Shown here: positions 9,041-17,700 of the stretch, piece after piece | Position numbering within the stretch: the first letter of the stretch is position 1 | How the letters are laid out: every line of letters begins with the position of its first letter | Assembly (NCBI GenBank): GCA_018818835.1 | Contig: JAHIRD010000110.1 | Span: 1 to 64,000, forward strand | Length of the DNA stretch: 64,000 nucleotides | Reading direction: 5' to 3' | Origin: Pseudomonadota bacterium | GTDB taxonomy: Bacteria > Desulfobacterota > Desulfobacteria > Desulfobacterales > Desulfolunaceae | Notes under the pieces: model-generated | What the model was told of the DNA's origin: nothing | The model's input: the letters and a program-made list of their open reading frames with translations, nothing else | Databases searched by the model: none | Position numbers and translations under genes: made by a program

Positions 9041-10120
9041 ATGACCCCAAAAACCCTAAAAATATGGATAGTTCTTGGACTTGCCACCGGAGGGCTGATT
9101 CTGGGGGCAGGTATGTATCACCATGAAAAACAGACGCCCATGGCCGACCAAAAATCCAAGGCCCTATCCCGTGACATGGCCGCAGGTGAGACGTCTCAGC
9201 CCATTGAAAACAATGACCATCAAAAAACAGTAAAATCGGACAAGGGTCCTACGGCTCAAGGAGCGGCAGATTTTAACAGTTCCTTTGTGGACCAGGCCGT
9301 GGAAAGCCTGAGGGCGGAATTTCTTGACAAAATCGATATGAAAAGCAGCCAGGCATCCCTTATAAGGCTGCGGCAGTATCTGATGGAAACCTATCCGGAT
9401 TCCTGGAAACAGCTGTTCACAGAAATCATTACCAAGGCCTTTCCCGAGCATGCGGAATCAATTTTTTCAACCCTGGCCCTTTTGGATACCTACAACCTGT
9501 GGCTTGAGGCCAACAAGCCTAAACTGGCAAACCTGGATCATGATGACATCAAGGCCGCTCTCTGGGCCAAACGACGTGAACTGTTCGGACTTGACGCCAA
9601 TGAATTATGGGCCGAGGAAACCCGCACGGAAGCCATCATTGATGTCCTTGATATCCTTAGAGACGCTTACGATACAGGCCTTGACGAAAAACTCTCTATT
9701 TATGCCCATGCCATCGGTGAAACCTATGAGGATGACACCGATCCCTTTCTGCAAAATAAAAAATTTTATCTGTCCAGGGCCTTTTTAAGAATGGATTCAG
9801 TCCAGGAAAATCTCAAAGCCATGGATGCGGACACTCGCAGTCAAAGCATCCGGGACGTTCGAATCGCCATGGGATACAGTGAAGAGGATTCGAAAAAACT
9901 GGCTCATTCCGATGCAGAAAATGAAAAACGCTGGCAACAGGGATACCTGTATATGGATGAACGGGCAAAAATCCTTGCAGCGTTCCAGGGTGTTGAGCTA
10001 AAAGACAAACTTTCGGCCCTCCAGGACACCTATTTTTCGTATCAGGCCAAAACCATCCAGGCCGAGGAGGCCTCGGGTTTTTTTCGATTTGAGCGGCCAC
10101 GAGTCTATGGATGTAATTAA
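9041..10120 (+). CDS. lipase-specific foldase (Lif/LipB)-like membrane-anchored chaperone
   Basis: A 359-residue protein with one N-terminal membrane helix (about 8-27), a polar linker and an all-helical periplasmic domain. The layout is that of lipase-specific foldases, which fold secreted lipases before type II export. Family-like signatures are AKRRELFGLDANELWAEE near 180, the YMDERAKIL stretch near 307, and the terminal GFFRFERPRVYG. The classical RxxFDY motif of proteobacterial Lif proteins was not found, so it is a divergent member. It directly follows a GDSL esterase rather than an alpha/beta-hydrolase lipase, the usual client. The Shine-Dalgarno is weak. Confidence 0.7.
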   Translation: MTPKTLKIWIVLGLATGGLILGAGMYHHEKQTPMADQKSKALSRDMAAGETSQPIENNDHQKTVKSDKGPTAQGAADFNSSFVDQAVESLRAEFLDKIDMKSSQASLIRLRQYLMETYPDSWKQLFTEIITKAFPEHAESIFSTLALLDTYNLWLEANKPKLANLDHDDIKAALWAKRRELFGLDANELWAEETRTEAIIDVLDILRDAYDTGLDEKLSIYAHAIGETYEDDTDPFLQNKKFYLSRAFLRMDSVQENLKAMDADTRSQSIRDVRIAMGYSEEDSKKLAHSDAENEKRWQQGYLYMDERAKILAAFQGVELKDKLSALQDTYFSYQAKTIQAEEASGFFRFERPRVYGCN

Positions 10121-10130
10121 ATTTTGGAAT

Positions 10131-10186
10131 GGGTCTTATGGGACTTATAGGTCTTATGGGACCCATGGGACTTATGAGACTTATGA
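10131..10186. repeat. decanucleotide repeat R, copy 2
   Basis: Successive units GGTCTTATGG, GACTTATAGG, TCTTATGGGA, CCCATGGGAC, TTATGAGACT keep a 10-bp period. It starts 10 bases after the foldase stop codon and is followed by GGTGATAACGTCCA, the same flank seen beside copy 4 (62637). Confidence 0.8.
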
Positions 10187-10269
10187 ATAGGTGATAACGT
10201 CCAGCTCAACATCCTCCATTCACTATAGTCCTTGAAAATGTGTTTTATCAAACTTTTCCAAAAAGTTTG

Positions 10270-10345
10270 GCTCCCGGCAGGGATAATCTTTTGCCCTTCT
10301 TCGTGCTCTTCGTGTCCTTCAGTGAGCTGCGCGAACGGGTGGTGG
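10270..10345. repeat. dispersed repeat D, copy 1
   Basis: A 37-bp block (10270-10306, starting GCTCCCGGCAGGGATAATCT) recurs exactly in reverse orientation at 23569-23605. The adjoining block 10310-10343 (TTCGTGTCCTTCAGTGAGCT and on) recurs with few changes, reversed, at about 47267-47301. No protein is supported here. The gap from 10187 to 10512 otherwise holds the hairpin listed next. Confidence 0.7.
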
Positions 10346-10362
10346 ATAAAAAAGAAAACAAC

Positions 10363-10395
10363 GTTTCAATCCCAGGCGTTGCCTGGGATTGAAAC
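10363..10395. repeat. REP-like perfect hairpin
   Basis: GTTTCAATCCCAGGC (10363-10377) and its exact complement (10381-10395) flank the loop GTT: a perfect 15-bp stem. Similar hairpins with an xCCAGGC core lie at 23508 and 23623. With the A-rich run after it, it may also end minus- or plus-strand transcripts between the convergent foldase and TonB-receptor genes. Confidence 0.7.
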
Positions 10396-10512
10396 AAAAA
10401 GCAATTTTACCATGAAGTACATGGGGGTCATGAAGAAAAACATACCTCCGGCGGCCAGCTTCCCCTGTTATACGAATCATTGTTTCTCTTCTCATTCCCT
10501 TTTCCCAATTTT

Positions 10513-12675
10513 TTAAAAGGTAAGGTTAATCCCTGAGATAAATCGGAGGCCGTCATCGGGGTAGCCGAAATGAACCTGAAAATCAGTGTCGAACAGGTTG
10601 TTGACAGTCACAAACCATTCGGCGGCCATGGCTTTGATTTTAAAGGGTTGGATGGCTTTGACATCCACGGCCGTGTAATCTCCAAGTCGTTCGGCTTCCC
10701 GGTTTTCCATTTCGCTGTACTGTTCGCCGCAGTATCGCACGGAGGTTTCCAGACGAGTTCCAAGGTTCGGCAGGGTATACAGAGCCGTGAATGTTAATTT
10801 GATGTTCGGGGTATAGGTCATCTCGTTGCCGGTGCCCTTAATTTCAGAATCCTGGACAATAACATCGACGTCCACGGTCAGTCCCATGTCAAATCCGTGT
10901 TTCAAGGTGGCTTCCAGGCCCTGACGCCAGGACCTGCCGCCGTTGACCGGCCGGAAGATCAGGTCTGTTCCACGCTGGTAGAGGATGGTGTCCCGGGTGT
11001 CGGACCGGAACCCGGACAGTTGGATGGTCCGGGTTTTGCCCTGGCGGAACTCCAGGGTCAGGTCGTTGGACCAGACCTTTTCCTCGGAAAGATCCGGGTT
11101 TCCCCTGGCCTGGTCAATGCTGCCATGGCTGGGCTGGTAAAGCTGGCCAAAGGTGGGGATGTTGACGGTGAAGCCCGTATTGACTTTAAGGCAGACATGG
11201 TCTGTGAAGGCATAGGTCAGCCCCCCCGAATATCCGGGATTGAAATCAAAATCACTGACATGATCTCCCCGCACCCCCAGGGTTCCAGTGAGGGCGTTCC
11301 AGGTACGGTCGCCCTGAATGCCCATTCCGGCTGTGGTCCTCCGGTGGCTGCCCGAAAGAGTATGGTCAATATCGTCATGTTCTGCCAGGGTATGGGTCCG
11401 GATGGCCCACAGGTCACCGTCACCGCTCAGATTGTACTCTCCCTTGAGACCCAGCGTGGTGCTGTCCAGGGTGGAGACAAAGCCGGTCTGGCTTTCGTCC
11501 TCCAGGTCGACCCTGTCCCCGTAAACGTTCACGGTGTAATCACCGGAACCCGCGAGTCCTTTTAAACGGCTGTCCAGCGATGCCTTTTGATAGGATTGGC
11601 GGGCATTGGGTGTGGGATTGTCCAGGGGACCGGCCGATCCGTATTCGGACAGATAAAATCGACCGTTCACATCTATTTTCCGGTTGGACGGGAAACTCGT
11701 GCCCCAGTGTGACGACAGATTGCCGGAGGTCCGGTCACTGTTGGTGCGCTTACCGTCTGTACGGTTGCCTGAAGCGGAAACCATGGTTGATCCCGAGTCA
11801 CCTTCGCTGCGGTGGCTGACAGTCCCCTCGGCCAAGCCAAATGACCCGCCGGCCAGATGAACGCGGGTGGTGTGTTTTGTCTCTGTTTTTTTGGTGAGGT
11901 TCATATCCCTCATCACGATACTGATGGCCCCCTCACTGGCGCCGGCCCCCAGCCAGACCGGTACCGGCGGCTTGAACACGGTGATGGATTCCACCATGTC
12001 GATGGGCACAGATGACAGATCCACGGATCCGTACTGGCTGCTGTTCAAGGGCCTGCCGTTGAGCAGGACCAGGACTCCGCCTGATTTTCCCGAACCCCGG
12101 ATGGAAATGCGTGATCCGAACCCGCCACTTTGTTTCACATCCACCCCGGCCATGGCATTCAGGGCGTCATCCACACTGAGCAGGTTGCGCTGTTTGATTT
12201 CATCCTGGCCCATCAGCACCACCTGATTGGGATTGCTGGAGACAAAATCACTGATTCGGTCCGATGTGACCACCACCTCGTCCAGTGTGATCACATCCGA
12301 GCCATGGCTTTGGTCGGCATAAACAGGCCGACTGCCAGTAAGAATAAACAGAAAAGCCAAAGACCAGGCAATGATATGACTCAAAGGAAGAGGATAAAGC
12401 CTCCGGCGGCCGCTTCCCCGCCTTCGCGAGGACAAGTTTAAAAAGCTGGGTAAATGGGTTGGGAATTCGTGTCGTTGAAAAAACAATGCAACGGCCCGTC
12501 GAAGTGTTCTGAGTTTTTCCGCGTTCACGGAATGCCGTGAATGTAAAACCTGTTTTACACACGTTTTTAAACCGTTTAGAACCGTAAAAAATTCATTTTC
12601 GTTAGGTTTTTCATCCCCGGTGGGGGCTGGCCCCAGGCAGGATCGCCGAAGGCTTAAAGAAAGATGTGTGTCCAT
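10513..12675 (-). CDS. TonB-dependent outer-membrane receptor (corrinoid/tetrapyrrole operon)
   Basis: An outer-membrane gated channel: TonB-box-like TLDEVVVTS, then a plug domain (about residues 140-250, with a RISIRGSG motif) and a long beta-barrel ending in the terminal aromatic LTF. It is the last gene of the cobalamin-riboswitch operon, 18 bases after the DUF2149 gene, so a corrinoid or related tetrapyrrole is the likely substrate. The start is uncertain. ATG at 12675 has an AGGA site, but the first 100 or so residues are encoded by repeat DNA (12399-12632), and the hydrophobic signal sequence (IIAWSLAFLFILTGSRPVYA) comes only after it. A TTG at 12384 with GGAGG 15 bases upstream is an alternative. 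The mature part is about 590 residues. Confidence 0.85.
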   Translation of the reverse strand: MDTHLSLSLRRSCLGPAPTGDEKPNENEFFTVLNGLKTCVKQVLHSRHSVNAEKLRTLRRAVALFFQRHEFPTHLPSFLNLSSRRRGSGRRRLYPLPLSHIIAWSLAFLFILTGSRPVYADQSHGSDVITLDEVVVTSDRISDFVSSNPNQVVLMGQDEIKQRNLLSVDDALNAMAGVDVKQSGGFGSRISIRGSGKSGGVLVLLNGRPLNSSQYGSVDLSSVPIDMVESITVFKPPVPVWLGAGASEGAISIVMRDMNLTKKTETKHTTRVHLAGGSFGLAEGTVSHRSEGDSGSTMVSASGNRTDGKRTNSDRTSGNLSSHWGTSFPSNRKIDVNGRFYLSEYGSAGPLDNPTPNARQSYQKASLDSRLKGLAGSGDYTVNVYGDRVDLEDESQTGFVSTLDSTTLGLKGEYNLSGDGDLWAIRTHTLAEHDDIDHTLSGSHRRTTAGMGIQGDRTWNALTGTLGVRGDHVSDFDFNPGYSGGLTYAFTDHVCLKVNTGFTVNIPTFGQLYQPSHGSIDQARGNPDLSEEKVWSNDLTLEFRQGKTRTIQLSGFRSDTRDTILYQRGTDLIFRPVNGGRSWRQGLEATLKHGFDMGLTVDVDVIVQDSEIKGTGNEMTYTPNIKLTFTALYTLPNLGTRLETSVRYCGEQYSEMENREAERLGDYTAVDVKAIQPFKIKAMAAEWFVTVNNLFDTDFQVHFGYPDDGLRFISGINLTF
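12399..12632 (-). repeat. GC-rich element E at the 5' end of the TonB-receptor gene
   Basis: About 234 bp, beginning with GCCTCCGGCGG and ending near GGCTGGCC. It is clearly homologous along its length to 18717-18980, at the 5' end of the CobN-like gene. The copies differ by a 30-base insertion and scattered substitutions. Both are read in the same frame of the gene that follows, between the start codon and the signal sequence. Confidence 0.8.
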
Positions 12676-12693
12676 ATATTGCGTCCTATGTGT

Positions 12694-13077
12694 TTATTGT
12701 ATTGATGTCTTGGCAGATGTTGTATCGGGAACGTAGACCATGGATCCGTCTTCCAGTTGGTAGGCCACGCCCAGGCGGTTGCCGCGCCCTTTGGCCGATT
12801 CCCGGGTCACCTTGGTGGCCTTGATGCTGGCGCCGTCCTTGACGATAATGTCCATTTCTCCGTTTTCATACTGTTTCATGATGGTCATCTTGGATGACTC
12901 GTTGAACAGGTCCTGGAGACGGTAGGAACTGAACAGGGTCATAATGAGGCCCACGATGAAGACCAGGCCGATGTCGAACAGGTTGGCCACACCGGTCATG
13001 GGGTCATCGTCACGGAAGGCCTGATCCCCGAAGGCCCTACCCGCAGTCCGGGTCCGGCGTTTTTTAAGATACGTCAT
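12694..13077 (-). CDS. DUF2149 membrane protein (ExbD-like position in a CobN/Hmu-type operon)
   Basis: A 127-residue protein with a basic, Arg/Lys-rich N-terminus, one membrane helix (about residues 36-53, IGLVFIVGLIMTLF) and a small C-terminal domain with GRGNRLGVAYQLEDG, characteristic of DUF2149. Start ATG 13077 has GGAGG immediately upstream and overlaps the ExbB-like gene by 14 bases. The topology (short cytoplasmic N-terminus, one helix, periplasmic domain) resembles ExbD/TolR. In CobN-like operons of other anaerobes such proteins accompany an ExbB-like channel. Inferred role: partner of that channel in energising a periplasmic or outer-membrane step. Confidence 0.78.
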   Translation of the reverse strand: MTYLKKRRTRTAGRAFGDQAFRDDDPMTGVANLFDIGLVFIVGLIMTLFSSYRLQDLFNESSKMTIMKQYENGEMDIIVKDGASIKATKVTRESAKGRGNRLGVAYQLEDGSMVYVPDTTSAKTSIQ

Positions 13078-13684
13078 GATCCACCTCCGTGAACGGGGCC
13101 ATGGCCAGTTCCGTGGCCAGTTCCATATTCTTGACATCTTCCTCGATCCAGCGCCGACGCACCGTGTAAAAGAAAAAGGCCGAGGTTCCGATGGCCAGCC
13201 CCACCACTGTGGTGGTAAAGGCGATGACCAGATCCGTGGTCAACTTGGTCATGTCTCCCTGGCCCAAAGCGGCCAGTCCCGTTCCCATGGGAATCAGGGT
13301 GCCGATCAGACCCAGGGACGGGGCCACACGCACTAAAATCCTGAACCGGTCCATGGAAATCCACAAGGCCAGGGTGGTGGATTGCAGGTGATTTTCCACG
13401 GCAATGTCCCTGGGGCCATCTTGGGCCATGATCCGGTGTAAGGTTCGCACATAGGCGTTCACCCGGGCTGTCACCGACGGGGTGGGGCCTGTGCGGAGTT
13501 TTTCAGGCAAGTCCGACGGTGGGCATGGTGTGAGCCTGGCTCGCTCTACCCATTCGGCCAAAAAAGATCCGGCCTGGACCACTGTGACAAGGATAAGAAT
13601 GGCCAGCATCAAAAGCACCGGATAGAGCAGTGAGGATGAGACCAGGTAAATAAAGGTTTTCAGCATGGCTCCTAAATCGATCAT
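13064..13684 (-). CDS. MotA/TolQ/ExbB-family proton channel protein
   Basis: A 206-residue protein with an N-terminal membrane helix (about 12-36) and two further helices (about 115-140 and 155-180). The family's conserved region is visible: APSLGLIGTLIPMGTGLAAL, then TTTVVGLAIGTSAFF. It would use the proton gradient to drive a partner protein, here probably DUF2149. ATG 13684 is chosen because AAGGAG lies 6 bases upstream and it overlaps the stop of the DUF2162 gene (ATGA). An earlier in-frame ATG at 13732 falls inside repeat DNA and would add 16 unconserved residues. Confidence 0.88.
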   Translation of the reverse strand: MIDLGAMLKTFIYLVSSSLLYPVLLMLAILILVTVVQAGSFLAEWVERARLTPCPPSDLPEKLRTGPTPSVTARVNAYVRTLHRIMAQDGPRDIAVENHLQSTTLALWISMDRFRILVRVAPSLGLIGTLIPMGTGLAALGQGDMTKLTTDLVIAFTTTVVGLAIGTSAFFFYTVRRRWIEEDVKNMELATELAMAPFTEVDHDVS

Positions 13685-14478
13685 GAACGTCTCCTTGATG
13701 TTGAATAGCGATGGCGTCGTAAAAAGTCCCATATGCGGCGTCTTTTTATGAGTTCATCAGTCGTGTTCATCCACCACCCCCACCCAAAAGCGAGTGTGAG
13801 TGAAATTCCTGTTAATAAGGTTGGGACAATGTCCGGCCATGGGGTAGTGGAGCGGTATCGGGCAAGCCGGTAAACACTGTCCAGTTCCCCAACATGGGGC
13901 ATCACCGTCACTGAAATAATGAAATAGGCGGCAATCAACAGCATGGTTCCGCCTAAAAGGGATTCGGGCGACCTGTTGCCGCCAGGTCTTGTTTTTGTCA
14001 TCACCATGACGATCAGGCTGGTCATGACAAAAAACAGGTAAAGCACGATGATGGTGGACAGGTGACGGTCCGGGAACAAAGACAGGAAAAATGCCGCAGA
14101 AAACAGAATCGACGCGGCACACACGGGGCAGGGCACCACCAGAAGCAGCCAGCCCCGGCTTTGTTTTTCAGCGTGGCTGGTTTTTTTCAAAAGCACCAGT
14201 CCCCAGGCCGACATCAGTATGGCCATGATCCCATGAATCAGCATCCCGGACTGTAATAAATTCTGGATCTCATCCAGGTGGGCCAGGATATCCGGATGCC
14301 GGAGAACCAGGCCTGTTGCCAGAAAAACCAGGGCGTAGGCCAGGGCAAAGGCCGACATGCCCAATGCTTTGAATCGGACCCTTGTCCCCAGGGTCCCGAA
14401 GGCCATGCCCATTCCTCCTTTGGCTGCAAAAAGCCCCATGCTGAACACCATCCCGAGGATAAGACTTGGATAAGCCAT
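13681..14478 (-). CDS. DUF2162 putative transporter (polytopic membrane protein)
   Basis: A 265-residue membrane protein with about seven hydrophobic segments and a conserved PCPVCAAS motif near residue 131, resembling the DUF2162 family found beside CobN-like genes in anaerobic bacteria and methanogens. The start is well supported by AAGGAAGGAG. It is translationally coupled to the ExbB-like gene through ATGA. The last 20 or so residues (IKRRRIWDFLRRHRYSTS) are encoded by a dispersed repeat shared with 3471-3500, so the native C-terminus has probably been replaced. Function is inferred only from neighbours: part of the riboswitch-controlled metal or corrinoid system. Confidence 0.72.
   Translation of the reverse strand: MAYPSLILGMVFSMGLFAAKGGMGMAFGTLGTRVRFKALGMSAFALAYALVFLATGLVLRHPDILAHLDEIQNLLQSGMLIHGIMAILMSAWGLVLLKKTSHAEKQSRGWLLLVVPCPVCAASILFSAAFFLSLFPDRHLSTIIVLYLFFVMTSLIVMVMTKTRPGGNRSPESLLGGTMLLIAAYFIISVTVMPHVGELDSVYRLARYRSTTPWPDIVPTLLTGISLTLAFGWGWWMNTTDELIKRRRIWDFLRRHRYSTSRRRS
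13709..13757. repeat. dispersed repeat K, copy 2
   Basis: 13710-13739 is an exact reverse-complement copy of 3471-3500. The flank TGAGTTCATC (ending about 13757) matches the GATGAACTC start of copy 1. It lies inside the 3' end of the DUF2162 gene and supplies its terminal codons. The middle of copy 1 (about 56 bp) is missing here. Confidence 0.75.
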
Positions 14479-14579
14479 AGATTAAACTCCTTCCTTACAT
14501 TCATTTTTAAAAAAGATCCTTGGCTCTTTTTCTTCATGGTTCCAACTCATGACTCGCGCAACTTCACGGACTTTGGTTC

Positions 14580-14767
14580 TGCCTCCGGCGGTCCTGCCGG
14601 GGGCCAACCTTTTTGAAAAAGGTTGCCAAAACAGGTATCAAGATCCCGGCAAGCCGTGTTCATGATAAACGTCAAAGGAGTTACTCGGGCCAATGGCATT
14701 GTTCACTGACCCCCCCGTCTGCTCCCAACCCGTTTGTCCAGCTTTTTAAAAGCTGGCCGCCGGAGGC
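14580..14767. repeat. element E1 with 11-bp terminal inverted repeats
   Basis: A 188-bp segment bounded by GCCTCCGGCGG (14580) and CCGCCGGAGGC (to 14767). Inside are GGGGGCCAACCTTTTTGAAA paired as a hairpin at one end and CCAGCTTTTTAAAAGCTGG at the other. It fills the gap between the CobN-like gene and the DUF2162 gene. There is no coding potential. Related copies: 25229, 27689, 29759, 43645. Confidence 0.8.
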
Positions 14768-14796
14768 ACACGCCCAAGCATTTTACGGGATGGCCT

Positions 14797-17700
14797 CTAC
14801 ACATCGTCTGCTGACCTGCGCCGTATACCCCAGAAGAACAAGGCGAGCACGCCCAAAACAAAAAGAGCGGCGGCCCACTGGACCCCGGAGGAGGTCAGGG
14901 AGGGTGTTTCATCCTGATTGTTCATGTCCTCCATTTTGTAGCCTTCCACTTCCGGGGATTTATTGGCGGTTTCCTTTTCGGTGGTTTCATGCTGTGCTTT
15001 GATGCTTTCCTCCAACTCGGCCTGTCTTTCCTTGCCCAGTTTTTCATGGAGCTGGGCCAGAAATTCCTTTCGTTCGGACACCTGCTGCTCCAGGGGTTTT
15101 TCAGCCATTTTTTCAATGGCCTGCTTGAATTTCTCCGCCATTTCTGGTGGCAGAACACCGGGAACGGAAATCATGGTCAAGACCATCTGGTTGAGCATGG
15201 GGTTGTTGCAGGTGTGGTGGGAGCAGGCCACTTTCTTTTCCACCACGTTCACGGCATATTCCACGGCCAGTTTCTGCAAGGTGGCTTCATCGGCCTTCCA
15301 GTACCCTTTGCGGGCCGTTTCAAGCATGCGGGCCGTGATGGACTGATAGGCCCAGGGATTGTTTTCGTTGAAAAATTCTTTCAGGTCCTGGCCGTATTTG
15401 TCTTCCACATAAACCTCGTAGACCTGACGCCATTTTGCATCATCCACGGCGTCCTTGACCGTCACCTGCCAGCCCCAGAGGTTTTCGGTGAATTGAGCCA
15501 TTTCCCTGGCTCCGGCGTAATTGTCCTTTTTCATGCCTTCGATCCACTGGGGGTTCAAATAGCGGGTGCGCAGTTCCCGGCCAATGGTTTTGGCCACGTT
15601 CTCCACCATGACCTCGTCCTTTTTCCGGTGCATGGTCACCAGAGTGTCCGGGGCCTCGCCTTTCACGTGCTTGACAGCCAGGGACATGCCGCCCAGGTAC
15701 TCATAGAAATCATCTGTATCGATGATACCGATCACATTGCTGGACCGGGAATGCACGGCAATGTCCACCCCCCGGAGGTTTTCCGTGAAGGTTTGGGCGG
15801 CCGGTTCAGCCCATTTGCCCTGGCCCACGGCGTACTTGACCCGTTTCAGGTACTCGTCGCTCACGGCCTCATCCGAAGCCCACATGGCCGAGGCCTGAAC
15901 CCGATTGCTGACCCCGTTGCCGTAGGACCCGGTCTTTTCCGTGAAAATACGGAAGCGGGACTGGGTTTCAGCCCTGTCCTCATCCATGCCCGATGCGATA
16001 AGGGCCTCTTTGATGGTGGCCTTGTTTTTTGCTAACAGGTTTTCGATATCGGTCTGGACCATGGCTTTCTGGATGGCCTCGTCCAGAAAAATCAGCTTGT
16101 TGGGGAAGACATCCCGGTAAAGACCGGATGGATTGATCAGGACATCTATGCGGGGCCGGCCCAGTTCTGCGCCGGGAATCACCCGGCTGTTCTTGACCCG
16201 GCCCGTGGCGTCCCAGATGGGCTCCACGCCGATCAGATACAAAATGGTGCTTTCGTTGACCCCTTCGTTCCGGGTGGTCTCCATGGCCCAGAGCACCACG
16301 CCAACCTTTTCCGGATATTTTCCATCCTTTTCGAGCTTGGTTTTTATCATCTGGATGGCCGCCTTTTTCCCCACTTCCCAGGCTGCCTTGGATGGCACCT
16401 TGGCCGGAGAAAACCCGTAGAAATTCCGGCCCGTGGGAAGGCAGGCCAGGTTCCGCAAGGGATCGTTGCCTTCGCCGGGCGGAATGTATTCGCCGTCAAG
16501 GCCCCGGATCAGGTTGTCCATTTCCAGTGTGGGTGAGTCAAGCAGGTCTTTTTTGACCTGGCCGGGATCGGCATCGGGATTTTGCTTGGCGATGAGGCGC
16601 AGGGTCTCGTCCACCGCCTCGGGGGCATCGGGTCTGCCGTAGGTGTGAAGGCCATAAGGCAGGCTGTTGTCGTCTATCTCATGCAGATAAAGATGGATGT
16701 CTTCCATGGCCTTTTCGTTCATTTGCCCAATACCCAGATCCTTGGCAATCCCGGTTTTTTCAATCAGTACGTTGATTTGTTCCATGTACTCAGGCGCGGT
16801 TTCACTGCCGTTGGCATGGGCGACCTCGTATTTGTGATACAGCTCATGGATGTCGGCGTACTCACTGTAAAGGTCCGCCTCCTTCATGGGCGGGGTCAGG
16901 TAATCAAGAATCACTCCCCGTCCCCGGCGTTTGGCCTGCATTCCCTCACCCACGTCGTCCACGATATAAGGGTAAAGGTTGGGGATGTCTCCGCTCATGA
17001 TTTCCGGCGGGTCCGAGGGGGCCAGTCCGGCCTGCTTGCCCGGAAGCCACTCGTAGGTGGCATGGGTGCCCAGATGAATCATGGCATCGGCCTTGAATTT
17101 TTTGGTGATCCACAGATAAGCTGCGGTGTACTGATGGGAGGGATGAATGTAAGGGTTGTGATACAGTTTCATATCGTTTTCATCGGCCCCACCCCCGTCC
17201 CGGGTGGGCTCGGGCATAAGGATCACGTTGCCCAGCCGGACCATGGGGATATACAGGCGACCGTCTTTGGCCATGACGTGGCAGTTTTCAGGTGGCCCCC
17301 AGTCTTTGACGACCTTGTCTTTGAACGATGGGGGCAGGGTCTCAAACCAGGTGGCGTATTCGGAAAGGGCCACCCGTTCCACATCGGCCTCAGCCAGAAG
17401 ATTTTCCAGCTCGCCCGGCGCCCAGGAACCGATATTGCGTCCGCTGTTCAAAACCAGTGTCTTGATGCCCTCTTCCGTGAGTTTGTCCGTGTTTTCAACA
17501 CGGTATCCGTCCTGTTTCATCCGGGCGAGGATCAGTTGAAGGCTGCGAAACACGTTCAGGTAGGCTGCGCCGATGTTCTGTTTGCCCCCGCCGTGGTTGT
17601 AATAGATGATGACCACCTTTTTATCTTTGTTGGCTTTGCGCTGAAGAGCCACCCAGTTTTTCAGGCGTGGAATCAGGTAATCAATGGTTTCATCGATGGT

